From contig JAGNUG010000029.1 in NCBI GenBank assembly GCA_017987115.1, positions 1 through 36,104 of the forward strand: DNA of 36,104 nucleotides. The letters run 5' to 3'. Origin of the DNA: Flavobacteriales bacterium (lineage in GTDB: Bacteria; Bacteroidota; Bacteroidia; Flavobacteriales_F; PHOS-HE28). This document shows, piece after piece, positions 26,638-33,623 of the stretch (position 1 is the first letter of the stretch; the number at the start of each line of letters is the position of its first letter). The position numbers and the translations under genes were made by a program. The notes beneath the pieces are model-generated. The model saw only the letters and a list, made by a program, of their open reading frames with translations. It was not told the origin of the DNA and ran no database searches.

Positions 26638-28323
26638 ATGAAAAGATCCCTACTCACTGCTTGTGTGGTACTTGGCGCATTCTTGACGAATGCTCAAGTA
26701 ACTACGTTTGTTACTCAACCGGCATCCTTGGAGGGTGCACAAGAATTTACTTGGGCCGACAATTGGGGCCAGACACCGGACCTGAATGATCCCGCGAATT
26801 CAGTGACAGCCTTTGCCGCTTTCGTAGATGACGGCACTGCTGAAGACTCATTGGGCTGTGGTGCGCTTATAAACGGAGCAGACGTTGCAGGTAAGATAGC
26901 TGTAGTATACCGTGGTGTGTGCGAGTTCGGAATGAAAGCGCTGAACGCACAGAACGAAGGTGCATTAGCAGTCGTTATCATCAACAACAGCGGTGCTCCC
27001 GTAGCAATGGGAGCTGGAGCTGAAGGAGGAAACATTACAATACCTGTGGTAATGATCTCTACTGATGCTGGCGCTCTTTTGCACGATGAGATCGTTGCAG
27101 GAAATGTGGAATTCCTTATCGGAAGCGTTCTTGGAGTGTATGAATACAACTTGTTCATCGACAAGAAAACCGCGTTGATCCCACAATACTCTGCTCTTCC
27201 CTCTACGCTGGCGAATGCAACCGGATTTACAATGGATCTGGGTTCCTGGGTGCGCAACTTCGGTTCGTTGGACCAATCGGATGTAGTGGTCAATCTGACG
27301 ATCACACATAACGGAACAGAACTTTATAATGAATCCTCCTCGCCAACTGTAGTGTTGAACAATGACAGTGCATACATGGCCCTTCCGTTATTCACACAGA
27401 ACGATTGGAATGGTTATTACGAAGGATCATATACTGTGAGTTCCACTAACACCGATGGTTTCCCTTCGGACAATACGTATGAGTTCAACTTCCTTGCTGA
27501 TTCATTGTTCACTTACGCAAAGGTTGATCCAGCAACAAAGACACCACTACAGGAGTCTTTTGTTCGTGCAACATTGAACAACCCGAGCTACCAGGTCTGC
27601 GCCTACTTCTCAAGTCCAATGGCTTCCTTGTATCAGATCGAAGGACTTTACACCGGAGCGACCAAATCCGGAAACGCCAGCATGGATGGTGAAGTATTGG
27701 AAGCACGGATCTTTGAGTGGAACGATACGTTCACAGGATGGGCCGATGCGACGACCAATGATATCGCGCAGCTGACCACGGCGGACTATTTCTTCGAGGA
27801 TAGCATTGGCGGTCTTACACTATACATCCCATTCAACGATCCATTCGTAATGGAGAACGACAAGCGCTACCTGTTCTGTGCGTATTCACCTGCAACGGAC
27901 GTGTTCCTTGGAATGGATGGAAGTCTCGATTACACGCGCATTCAAACTGATCTCGACGAGCCCATCTATTTAATGAGCGATAATGGTGCGTGGGGGTCGT
28001 TCGCCGATGCTAGCTATTCCGGAATTGGCGTGAAGATGACTTCTTCCATAGTGGGTATTAACGAGCAGAACCGCGTTGATGTAACGCCTTTCCCGAACCC
28101 AACGAACGACTTCATCATTGTTCCGTTGACAGGACAGAACGGTGCAGCCAACTTGCAGATCTATGATCAGAGCGGCAAAATGGTAGCGCAGCAAAAAGTG
28201 AGTGTGGCCAATAATGGGAGGCTTACTGTTGATGTAAGCGATATCGCGACTGGCACATACCTATTCAACATGAACTTCGAGAACGGCCAATACGCAAGTT
28301 TCCGCGTGGTGGTAACGAAGTAA
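26638..28323 (+). CDS. PA-domain secreted protein with T9SS type A sorting domain
   Basis: The start at 26638 (MKRSLLTACVVLGAFLTNAQ) gives a textbook signal peptide; an in-frame ATG at 26590 would add 16 unlikely residues. The product is 561 aa. A protease-associated (PA) domain lies at about 55-165: LGCGALINGADVAGKIAVVY, RGVCEFGMKALNAQ, and IPVVMISTDAGALL. The middle, about 175-475, is an Ig-like region with no catalytic motif that I recognise. The type A sorting domain closes the protein (VTPFPNPTNDFIIVPL, IYDQSGKMV, IATGTYLFNMNF). PA domains are usually protein-interaction or substrate-gating modules on proteases; no protease domain is visible. A strong terminator follows. Confidence 0.9.
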   Translation: MKRSLLTACVVLGAFLTNAQVTTFVTQPASLEGAQEFTWADNWGQTPDLNDPANSVTAFAAFVDDGTAEDSLGCGALINGADVAGKIAVVYRGVCEFGMKALNAQNEGALAVVIINNSGAPVAMGAGAEGGNITIPVVMISTDAGALLHDEIVAGNVEFLIGSVLGVYEYNLFIDKKTALIPQYSALPSTLANATGFTMDLGSWVRNFGSLDQSDVVVNLTITHNGTELYNESSSPTVVLNNDSAYMALPLFTQNDWNGYYEGSYTVSSTNTDGFPSDNTYEFNFLADSLFTYAKVDPATKTPLQESFVRATLNNPSYQVCAYFSSPMASLYQIEGLYTGATKSGNASMDGEVLEARIFEWNDTFTGWADATTNDIAQLTTADYFFEDSIGGLTLYIPFNDPFVMENDKRYLFCAYSPATDVFLGMDGSLDYTRIQTDLDEPIYLMSDNGAWGSFADASYSGIGVKMTSSIVGINEQNRVDVTPFPNPTNDFIIVPLTGQNGAANLQIYDQSGKMVAQQKVSVANNGRLTVDVSDIATGTYLFNMNFENGQYASFRVVVTK

Positions 28324-28339
28324 TTAGTGCGATCCGACC

Positions 28340-28380
28340 AAGAAAGGCTGCTCCGAAAGGGGTGGCCGTTCTTGTTTTGT
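28340..28380 (+). terminator. Rho-independent terminator after the PA-domain gene
   Basis: A 15-bp stem (28340-28354 with 28359-28373) contains one mismatch and three G-U pairs. It is closed by a GAAA tetraloop and followed by GTTTTGT. The wobble pairs work only on the plus-strand transcript, which fixes the orientation. It ends 57 bases after the stop codon. Confidence 0.75.
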
Positions 28381-28454
28381 GGTAATTGAATGTTCTCCAA
28401 GTCGTCACCACGCGTGACAGACACTGAAAAACTGGATCAACGCCGATCCGAAAG

Positions 28455-28476
28455 GATGACCCCGTCAGTGGTCATC
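28455..28476 (-). terminator. Hairpin just after the cytosine deaminase gene
   Basis: GATGACC (28455-28461) and GGTCATC (28470-28476) form a perfect 7-bp stem with an 8-base loop. It begins six bases beyond the deaminase stop codon at the end of the pyrimidine operon. Downstream on the minus strand is CTTTCGG, a poor U-tract, so termination efficiency is doubtful. Confidence 0.4.
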
Positions 28477-28482
28477 TGCGTT

Positions 28483-28917
28483 CTATTCACCAATATCCTC
28501 GTTCCAAAGCTCCGGTTCAGCGGCGATGAACTCCTCCATCATTTGCACACATTCCGGTAAGTCGAGGTCGATCACTTCCACACCGTGGCTCTCCATGAAC
28601 TCGCGCGCGCCGGAGAACGTACGGCTCTCCCCTACCACAACCTTCTTTATCTTGAATTGCACGATCGTACCAGCGCACATGTAACACGGCATCAACGTGG
28701 AATAGATCGTTGTGTCTTTGTAACTACCGATGCGTCCGGCGTTGTTGAGGCAATCCATTTCGCCATGCAGGATCGGATTCTTCTCTTGCACGCGTTTGTT
28801 GTGTCCTTTGGCGATCAGTTTACCATCGCGCACCAATGCGGAGCCTATAGGTATACCACCTTGTGAGCGTCCCAAGCGGGCTTCGTCGATGGCGGTTTGC
28901 ATGTATTGGTCCTTCAT
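28483..28917 (-). CDS. Cytosine deaminase, FCY1-like (CDA fold)
   Basis: I chose the start at 28917 because its ATG overlaps the stop of the preceding 63-residue gene (ATGA), which implies translational coupling; an ATG at 28968 is in frame. The product is 144 aa. Zinc ligands H51 and E53 (HGEMDC; Glu is the proton shuttle) and C78 and C81 (PCYMC) are intact. Resemblance to yeast cytosine deaminase Fcy1 extends beyond these motifs: GGIPIG, GHNKR, NAGRIGSYKDTTIYSTLMPC, VVVGE, and the C-terminal LWNEDIGE, which matches the Fcy1 ending from memory. Deamination of cytosine to uracil would feed preTA upstream in the operon. A guanine or general nucleobase deaminase is possible but fits the C-terminus less well. 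Confidence 0.85.
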   Translation of the reverse strand: MKDQYMQTAIDEARLGRSQGGIPIGSALVRDGKLIAKGHNKRVQEKNPILHGEMDCLNNAGRIGSYKDTTIYSTLMPCYMCAGTIVQFKIKKVVVGESRTFSGAREFMESHGVEVIDLDLPECVQMMEEFIAAEPELWNEDIGE

Positions 28918-29105
28918 GAACGCCCTCGCATTAATGCAAACAGGTTCCTTACCAATATGCCTAGGCACATTCCGATCGCAATGAGTGAAGCGACTTGAAT
29001 GGGACGAACAGATTCATTGCCCGGCAACCTTGAGTAGTTACCAATGGCCAACGCAAGAATTAGCGCTGGAATAAAGAAAGATCGTATGCGTGCTTTGCGT
29101 TCCAT
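28914..29105 (-). CDS. Small two-helix membrane protein
   Basis: This 63-residue protein starts MERKARIRSFF and has two predicted membrane helices, IPALILALAIGNY (about 12-24) and VASLIAIGMCLGILVRNLFA (about 38-57). A polar loop SRLPGNESVRPIQ joins them, and the tail is basic (MRGRS). I do not recognise a named family. It begins 28 bases after the preA stop and overlaps the deaminase ATG by four bases, so it is embedded in the pyrimidine operon. Basic ends suggest both termini face the cytoplasm. Its role is unknown. Confidence 0.7.
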   Translation of the reverse strand: MERKARIRSFFIPALILALAIGNYSRLPGNESVRPIQVASLIAIGMCLGILVRNLFALMRGRS

Positions 29106-29133
29106 AAAATGTGGTTATTAGGTTTTGTTCTTA

Positions 29134-30483
29134 TCAACCTCTATAGTGCCTCGGCTTCTTCGTCACCAACGCAGCGGCAGGTTCCGGTACCCAATGGTGT
29201 CGCCCTCCTGCTAGTTCATCATCGAAGGTTTTTGGGATGTTGCCTGCGCGGGTGCGATCACCCCAAGTAACGTGTTCCTTGCCATCATCACGGCGTTCCA
29301 TAGTGATGCAATCTTCTACAGGGCACACGATGGAGCAGAGGTTGCAGCCCACACAGTTCTCTTCAATGATGTTCGGGACGCGGATCAATGGGTCGCTCGA
29401 TAGTCCGATGGCTTGGTGCGCACCGTCCTCGCAAGCGGTGTAGCACAATTGGCAACCGATGCATTTATCAGCATTGATCTCGGCTACGACTTTGTACTTT
29501 AGGTTCAGGTCTTCCCAATGCAGGATATTCGGAAGGGCTTTGCCTCGGAAATCTTCAATGGTCTTGAAGCCTTTTTCATCCATGTAGCGCTCCAGTCCGG
29601 ACTTAAGGTCACGGATAATACCGAAACCATAGTGCATCACTGCAGTACAAACCTGCACTGATGTTGCACCAAGCAAGATGAACTCAGCAGCATCGCGCCA
29701 GGTTTCTACGCCACCTATTCCACTGATCGGAATGCCCACTTGCGTATCCTGTGCGCAATTCTTGAGCATGTTCAACGCGATGGGTTTCACGGCAGGACCG
29801 CAGTAACCACCGTTGGTGCTTTTGCCATCGACATTCGGATCTGATACGAACGTATCAAGGTCTACACCGATGACACTTTGGATGGTGTTGATCAACGAGA
29901 TCGCATCGCTACCTCCTACTCTGGCTGCACGCGCAGGTCGGGTGATATCCGAAATATTGGGTGTGAGCTTGGTGATCACCGGGACCTTGGCAACTTCCTT
30001 CACCCACTCAACAATGGTCTGTAACACTTTGGGTTCTTGCCCAACGGCGCTGCCCATACCGCGTTCGCACATACCATGCGGACAACCGAAATTGAGCTCT
30101 ATACCATCGGCGCCTGCGTTCTCCACATCGCGCACTATGTTGTGCCATTCCTCGCGGGTTTCCACCATCAACGAAGCAATGATCGCGTGATCCGGAAAAC
30201 GCTTTTTCACTTCGGAGATCTCGCGGAGGTTGTCTGCAAGTGGTCGGTCGGTAATAAGCTCGATGTTATTGAATCCGACCATGCGGTTATCCCGGTAATT
30301 CAACGCACCGTAGCGGCTACTCACATTCACAACAGGTACACCGAGGGTTTTCCAAACAGCCCCACCCCAGCCCGCATCGAAGGCCTTCATGATCTGGTAC
30401 CCGGAATTCGTTGGTGGCGCGGAGGCAAGCCAAAATGGGTTTGGGCTTTTGATGCCTGCGAGGTTTGTTCTTAGATCTGCCAT
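29134..30483 (-). CDS. preA: NAD-dependent dihydropyrimidine dehydrogenase subunit PreA
   Basis: This 449-residue protein has an FMN-binding dihydroorotate-dehydrogenase-like barrel: NPFWLASAPPTNS near residue 16, ELNFGCPHGMCERGMGS near 128-144, TKLTPNISDI, GGYCGPAVKPIALNML, and GIGGVETWRDAAEFILLGA. A C-terminal ferredoxin domain carries two 4Fe-4S clusters (CIGCQLCYTAC near 341-351 and CVGCNLCSIVCPVEDC near 380). With PreT it reduces uracil and thymine to dihydro forms using NADH. Its ATG overlaps the 3' end of the four-helix-bundle reading frame by 13 bases. In related operons preT and preA are normally adjacent; here a cassette separates them. Confidence 0.95.
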   Translation of the reverse strand: MADLRTNLAGIKSPNPFWLASAPPTNSGYQIMKAFDAGWGGAVWKTLGVPVVNVSSRYGALNYRDNRMVGFNNIELITDRPLADNLREISEVKKRFPDHAIIASLMVETREEWHNIVRDVENAGADGIELNFGCPHGMCERGMGSAVGQEPKVLQTIVEWVKEVAKVPVITKLTPNISDITRPARAARVGGSDAISLINTIQSVIGVDLDTFVSDPNVDGKSTNGGYCGPAVKPIALNMLKNCAQDTQVGIPISGIGGVETWRDAAEFILLGATSVQVCTAVMHYGFGIIRDLKSGLERYMDEKGFKTIEDFRGKALPNILHWEDLNLKYKVVAEINADKCIGCQLCYTACEDGAHQAIGLSSDPLIRVPNIIEENCVGCNLCSIVCPVEDCITMERRDDGKEHVTWGDRTRAGNIPKTFDDELAGGRHHWVPEPAAALVTKKPRHYRG

Positions 30484-31076
30484 TGTTCGATTAGCTGATT
30501 AGCTGATGTGTTGATTAGCTGATGACGCCTGTTGCGATCCGGTGCCTCCGACTTCTTATTGGGCTTATTGGCTTCGTTGGCCTTTCGGTCCAACAATCGC
30601 TTCTTGGATGTGCCAATGATCTTATTGAGTATCCGCATTACACGTTGTATGCGACCGATGATGTCGGAGTCGGCCGAATTATCGTTGGTCGCAATGATCA
30701 CATAGTACCAGTATTCGGCTTCGTCAGCTTCCGTAAGTGCGATCTTCAACTTGTGGACGAAGTCTTTCAGGCTTTCCGTGTTCTGAGCTTCCTTCGAACT
30801 TGCTAGGGGCGAAGATGAAGATCGTTCGAACTGGTCGATCAACCAACGCCGTTGAAGGCCTAGCCTATCCATGTATTTGACCGCAGCTACGGTTAGCCCA
30901 AACGTCTCACGCAAAAGCAAATTGTCCCTGTAAACAGGACTTCCGGTGTATTCATGCTGAGGCTCCGAGACCATCGAACCGCTCATCATTTCCATCCTGT
31001 CCTCAATGACAACATCGCAGCAAATTGCTGCCCAATCCTCGGCATTTCCAGCTATTTCCAGATCATCATCTTCCAT
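30471..31076 (-). CDS. Four-helix-bundle protein (23S rRNA intervening-sequence/Avd-like family)
   Basis: The first ATG is at 31076 (MEDDDLEIAGNAEDWAAICC), giving about 201 aa; a TTG at 31133 could extend it, and ATGs further in are possible because family members usually lack this acidic N-terminus. The core, about residues 50-160, matches the second class of these proteins: NLLLRETFGLTVAAVKYMD, then QFERSSSS, SLKDFVHKLKIALTEADEAE with YWYYVI, and RVMRILNKIIGTSKKRL. The usual RSGTSI segment is degenerate (RSSSSP). The last 40 residues are low complexity (KANEANKPNKK, then HQLINTSANQLIEQ) and are translated from an intergenic repeat. Homologs are encoded within 23S rRNA intervening sequences and in diversity-generating retroelements; no reverse transcriptase is nearby. 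Biochemical role unknown. Confidence 0.72.
   Translation of the reverse strand: MEDDDLEIAGNAEDWAAICCDVVIEDRMEMMSGSMVSEPQHEYTGSPVYRDNLLLRETFGLTVAAVKYMDRLGLQRRWLIDQFERSSSSPLASSKEAQNTESLKDFVHKLKIALTEADEAEYWYYVIIATNDNSADSDIIGRIQRVMRILNKIIGTSKKRLLDRKANEANKPNKKSEAPDRNRRHQLINTSANQLIEQWQI
30489..30523. repeat. AGCTGAT-type repeat, left arm flanking the four-helix-bundle gene
   Basis: Three AGCTGAT units with short spacers occupy the junction between the four-helix-bundle coding core and the preA ATG. The 23-base core at 30501-30523 is complementary to 31151-31173 with a single mismatch, so the two copies are inverted repeats separated by 627 bases. This arm is also translated as the tail of the four-helix-bundle protein. 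Confidence 0.85.
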
Positions 31077-31142
31077 GGTAGTCCCTATTTCGCTTTGTGT
31101 CCTGCTGAAGTTCCTCGATTTTCCGAGAACCAAGCTTCGCCT

Positions 31143-31180
31143 ATCAGCTAATCAGCTGATCAACACATCAGCTGATCATC
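31143..31180. repeat. AGCTGAT-type repeat, right arm flanking the four-helix-bundle gene
   Basis: On the minus strand this run begins inside the preT stop codon (TGATCAGCTGATG) and holds three AGCTGAT units. The core at 31151-31173 pairs with 30501-30523 at 22 of 23 positions; pairing continues outward for about eight more positions with two mismatches. In a preT-preA transcript the arms could form a stem enclosing the four-helix-bundle gene. Confidence 0.85.
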
Positions 31181-32519
31181 TCTTCAAATACGCATCGATC
31201 CCATGCGCCGCCTTTTTCGCTTCTGCGGCAGCATTCACCACTTCCACACCACCGTTCACCGCATCGCCTGCTGCAAAATACTTTGGGTTATTGGTCTGGA
31301 AATGATCGTTCACAACGAGTCGTCCACGATCATCGAGGATGCGGCTCTTATGCTCCAATTTCACTCCGCTGATCTGTTCCAAAAGCTCAACCTGTTTCCC
31401 CTGGCCTGTTCCGAGTAGCACCATGTCACAAGACTCAACGAACTCACTTCCCGCTAAGGCTTCGATCTTACCGTACGCTGCTTTATTGCGGATGAATTTC
31501 ACGCCGGTCACAGAACCATTGCCCATGATCTCAACAGGTGTAACGTTGAACAATGCCTTCGCACCACTCTTCTTAGCAAGGTCGAATTCGAACGAGTAAG
31601 CGCCCATTTCATCCGACCCACGACGGTATGCGATGGTCACGCTTTCTGCTCCCATGCGGCAACTTTCGCTAGCAGCATCCATTGCAGTATTTCCTCCGCC
31701 TAGCACGATCACCTTGTTCCCGATCGGTGTTTTGTGGTGCTTCTGGCGGAGTTCCTCCACGTACTCCAACGCTCCTATAACTCCTTTTTTATCTTCGCCG
31801 GGCACGCCTAAAGTTGAAGTTGCTCCGAGACCAATGCCAATAAAGATCGCGTCATACTCTTTCTCCAATTTTTCAAGATCCACGCGGCCTGCAACTGGTT
31901 TGTTGTAAGTGATAGTGAATCCGAATTGCTCTTGCAGATAGATGATCTCGTCAACCGCCTGTTCGTTGGTCAACTTATACGGAGCAACGCCATGAACACA
32001 GAGGCCGCTGGGTTGTGCTTTCGCTTCGTGGATATCCACGGCATGTCCGAGCATCCTTAACTCGCAAGCAGCGGAAATTCCAGCAGGACCTGCACCGATC
32101 ACTGCAACTTTCCTACCGGTGTCTTTTCCTGTTCTGAATAGTTTCTTCTTGGTACGGATCACCTCAGCGGTAGCATGCGATTGCAAACGTCCGATCTCGA
32201 TCGGTTTAACATCGCTATGATTGTAGACACAAGCACCTTCGCACAGCTCCTCCGTCGGGCACACATTGCCGCAAGCATGTCCCATCCAATTGCTGTCGTA
32301 GATCGTCTTTGCAGCACCTTCATTGGTTCCATTATTGATCTGCCGAATGAACTGCGGTATATCGATCCCGGTGGGACACGCATTCACACAAGGTGCATCG
32401 TAGCAATACAAACACCGAGAGCTCTCGTAATACGCTTCGGTATCGGTCATCAACGGTTTCTTCGGATGGAAATTCTCTTTGAACTCCACATCACTTGTCG
32501 GTCTCTTGTACTCTGCCAT
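31176..32519 (-). CDS. preT: NAD(P)-dependent dihydropyrimidine dehydrogenase subunit PreT
   Basis: This 447-residue flavoprotein belongs to the glutamate-synthase small-subunit family. Two N-terminal Cys-rich motifs bind 4Fe-4S clusters (CLYCYDAPCVNACP at about 36-49 and HACGNVCPTEELCEGACV at about 81-98). The FAD site VIGAGPAGISAACEL is near 139, the NADPH/NADH-type site VIVLGGGNTAMDAA near 268, and the late FAD motif FAAGDAVNGG near 420. It takes electrons from NADH and passes them to PreA for uracil/thymine reduction. The start MAEYKRPTSDVEF is unambiguous. Upstream is the beta-ureidopropionase gene; downstream the stop is immediately followed by a repeat. Confidence 0.95.
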   Translation of the reverse strand: MAEYKRPTSDVEFKENFHPKKPLMTDTEAYYESSRCLYCYDAPCVNACPTGIDIPQFIRQINNGTNEGAAKTIYDSNWMGHACGNVCPTEELCEGACVYNHSDVKPIEIGRLQSHATAEVIRTKKKLFRTGKDTGRKVAVIGAGPAGISAACELRMLGHAVDIHEAKAQPSGLCVHGVAPYKLTNEQAVDEIIYLQEQFGFTITYNKPVAGRVDLEKLEKEYDAIFIGIGLGATSTLGVPGEDKKGVIGALEYVEELRQKHHKTPIGNKVIVLGGGNTAMDAASESCRMGAESVTIAYRRGSDEMGAYSFEFDLAKKSGAKALFNVTPVEIMGNGSVTGVKFIRNKAAYGKIEALAGSEFVESCDMVLLGTGQGKQVELLEQISGVKLEHKSRILDDRGRLVVNDHFQTNNPKYFAAGDAVNGGVEVVNAAAEAKKAAHGIDAYLKR

Positions 32520-32538
32520 GGTTGAATTTCTTGAATGC

Positions 32539-32596
32539 GCTACTGGCTATTGGCCTTTGGCTGATCATCATTATCCGGACCCACATAGCCAGTAGC
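32539..32596. repeat. 12-bp perfect inverted repeat between beta-ureidopropionase and preT genes
   Basis: GCTACTGGCTAT (32539-32550) and ATAGCCAGTAGC (32585-32596) are exact inverted repeats 34 bases apart. Additional TTGGCT/AGCCAA fragments lie in the loop and beside the arms. They occupy most of the 108-base spacer. The sequence could form an intra-operon mRNA hairpin; it lacks a U-tract and is not a typical terminator. Confidence 0.75.
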
Positions 32597-32627
32597 CAAC
32601 AGCTACGGACCAGTAGCATTATTCTAT

Positions 32628-33494
32628 CTATAACTCCGTTAGTCTTCCGTACGTCTCCGGCCTACGATCACGATAGAATTGCCATGTACTTCTTACCTCC
32701 TCGATCATGTCCAGATCGAAATCGGCAATAAGCAATTCATCATCGTCACGGCTTGCTTGAGCGAAGATCTGACCGCGTGGATCAACGAAATAAGACTGGC
32801 CATAGAACTTACCTAGGTTCCATGGTTTCTCCTCACCAACGCGATTAATGCAACCCATGAAATAACCATTCGCAGCAGCATGCGCCGGTTGCTCCAGTTT
32901 CCACAAGTACTCGCTCAAGCCGGCAACGGTTGCAGAAGGATTATAAACGATCTCCGCACCGTTCAGTCCTAAGCACCGTGCACCATCGGGGAAATGACGG
33001 TCGTAGCAGATGTAAACACCCACTTTCGCATACTTCGTTTGGAAGACCGGATAGCCAAGATTGCCCGGTTTGAAGAAAAACTTTTCCCAGAAACCGGTGG
33101 TATGTGGAATGTGGTTCTTACGGTATTTTCCGAGATATGTACCATCCGCATCGATCACAGCAGCTGTGTTGTACAGCACACCTGCCGACTCCTTTTCATA
33201 GATCGGTACGATGATGACCATGTTGTACTTCTTCGCATAGGTCTGCATCAGTTCCGTGGTAGGACCGGGTACACTCTCCGCGCTCTCGTACCACTTCTTG
33301 TCCTGGCCTGGACAGAAATACGGCGTGTTGAAGATCTCCTGCAAACACAGGATCTGCACACCTTTCTTCCCCGCTTCTTCGATCATCGGGATGTGCTTCT
33401 GCACCATCGCGTTGATGATCTCTGGAATGGTTCCTTCACCCTCGGTCATGGGAAGGCTCATTTGGATAAGACCGCTTTTGATCTTTCTAGGCAT
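32628..33494 (-). CDS. Beta-ureidopropionase (N-carbamoyl-beta-alanine amidohydrolase)
   Basis: This 288-residue nitrilase-superfamily enzyme has a complete catalytic triad: E53 (CLQEIFNTPYF), K126 (YRKNHIPH) and C163 (YICYDRHFPDGAR). EIVYNPSAT and HAAANGYFMGCINRVG also fit beta-ureidopropionases, which hydrolyse N-carbamoyl-beta-alanine to beta-alanine, CO2 and ammonia. The position in an operon with dihydropyrimidinase and PreTA supports that substrate over related N-carbamoylputrescine amidohydrolases. It is cytoplasmic. The start MPRKIKSGLIQMSLPMT is natural for the fold, whose first strand begins immediately. Confidence 0.93.
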   Translation of the reverse strand: MPRKIKSGLIQMSLPMTEGEGTIPEIINAMVQKHIPMIEEAGKKGVQILCLQEIFNTPYFCPGQDKKWYESAESVPGPTTELMQTYAKKYNMVIIVPIYEKESAGVLYNTAAVIDADGTYLGKYRKNHIPHTTGFWEKFFFKPGNLGYPVFQTKYAKVGVYICYDRHFPDGARCLGLNGAEIVYNPSATVAGLSEYLWKLEQPAHAAANGYFMGCINRVGEEKPWNLGKFYGQSYFVDPRGQIFAQASRDDDELLIADFDLDMIEEVRSTWQFYRDRRPETYGRLTEL

Positions 33495-33557
33495 GGGGAT
33501 CTGCTATTAGTTGTCCGTTCGGTAGTCGAGTGCCAATGTATGAAGCAAGTTGTTTAT

Positions 33558-33612
33558 TTGGGCGTGCCGGCTCCCAGAGCATCGCCGTCCGGCTTTCCGC
33601 TGCAAGTCCGCA
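33558..33612 (+). repeat. Intergenic repeat element, copy 1 (3' side of TonB-like gene)
   Basis: A roughly 55-base element runs from TTTGGGCGTGCC to GGCTTTCCGCTGCAAGTCC (33590-33608). An imperfect copy in opposite orientation lies at 34585-34640, so the two bracket the TonB-like gene. From memory, GGCTTTCCGCT(G/A)CAAGTCC-type elements recur between genes in many Bacteroidota genomes. Confidence 0.75.
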
Positions 33613-33623
33613 CTAACGAATGG

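Noticed and set aside
26715-27305. 196-codon minus-strand frame opposite the PA-domain gene
   Set aside because: Its Ser/Thr/Pro/Ala-rich composition is the mirror of the real PA-domain coding sequence; no start context or homology pattern.
29134-30483. Possible loss of the catalytic cysteine in PreA (SAVGQ where human dihydropyrimidine dehydrogenase has ACGQ)
   Set aside because: From memory E. coli PreA also has Val at this place, so it is probably normal for bacterial PreA; I could not verify by alignment.
30471-31180. Diversity-generating retroelement (suggested by an Avd-like four-helix-bundle gene)
   Set aside because: No reverse transcriptase, template repeat or adenine-biased variable repeat was seen in the window; family resemblance alone is insufficient.
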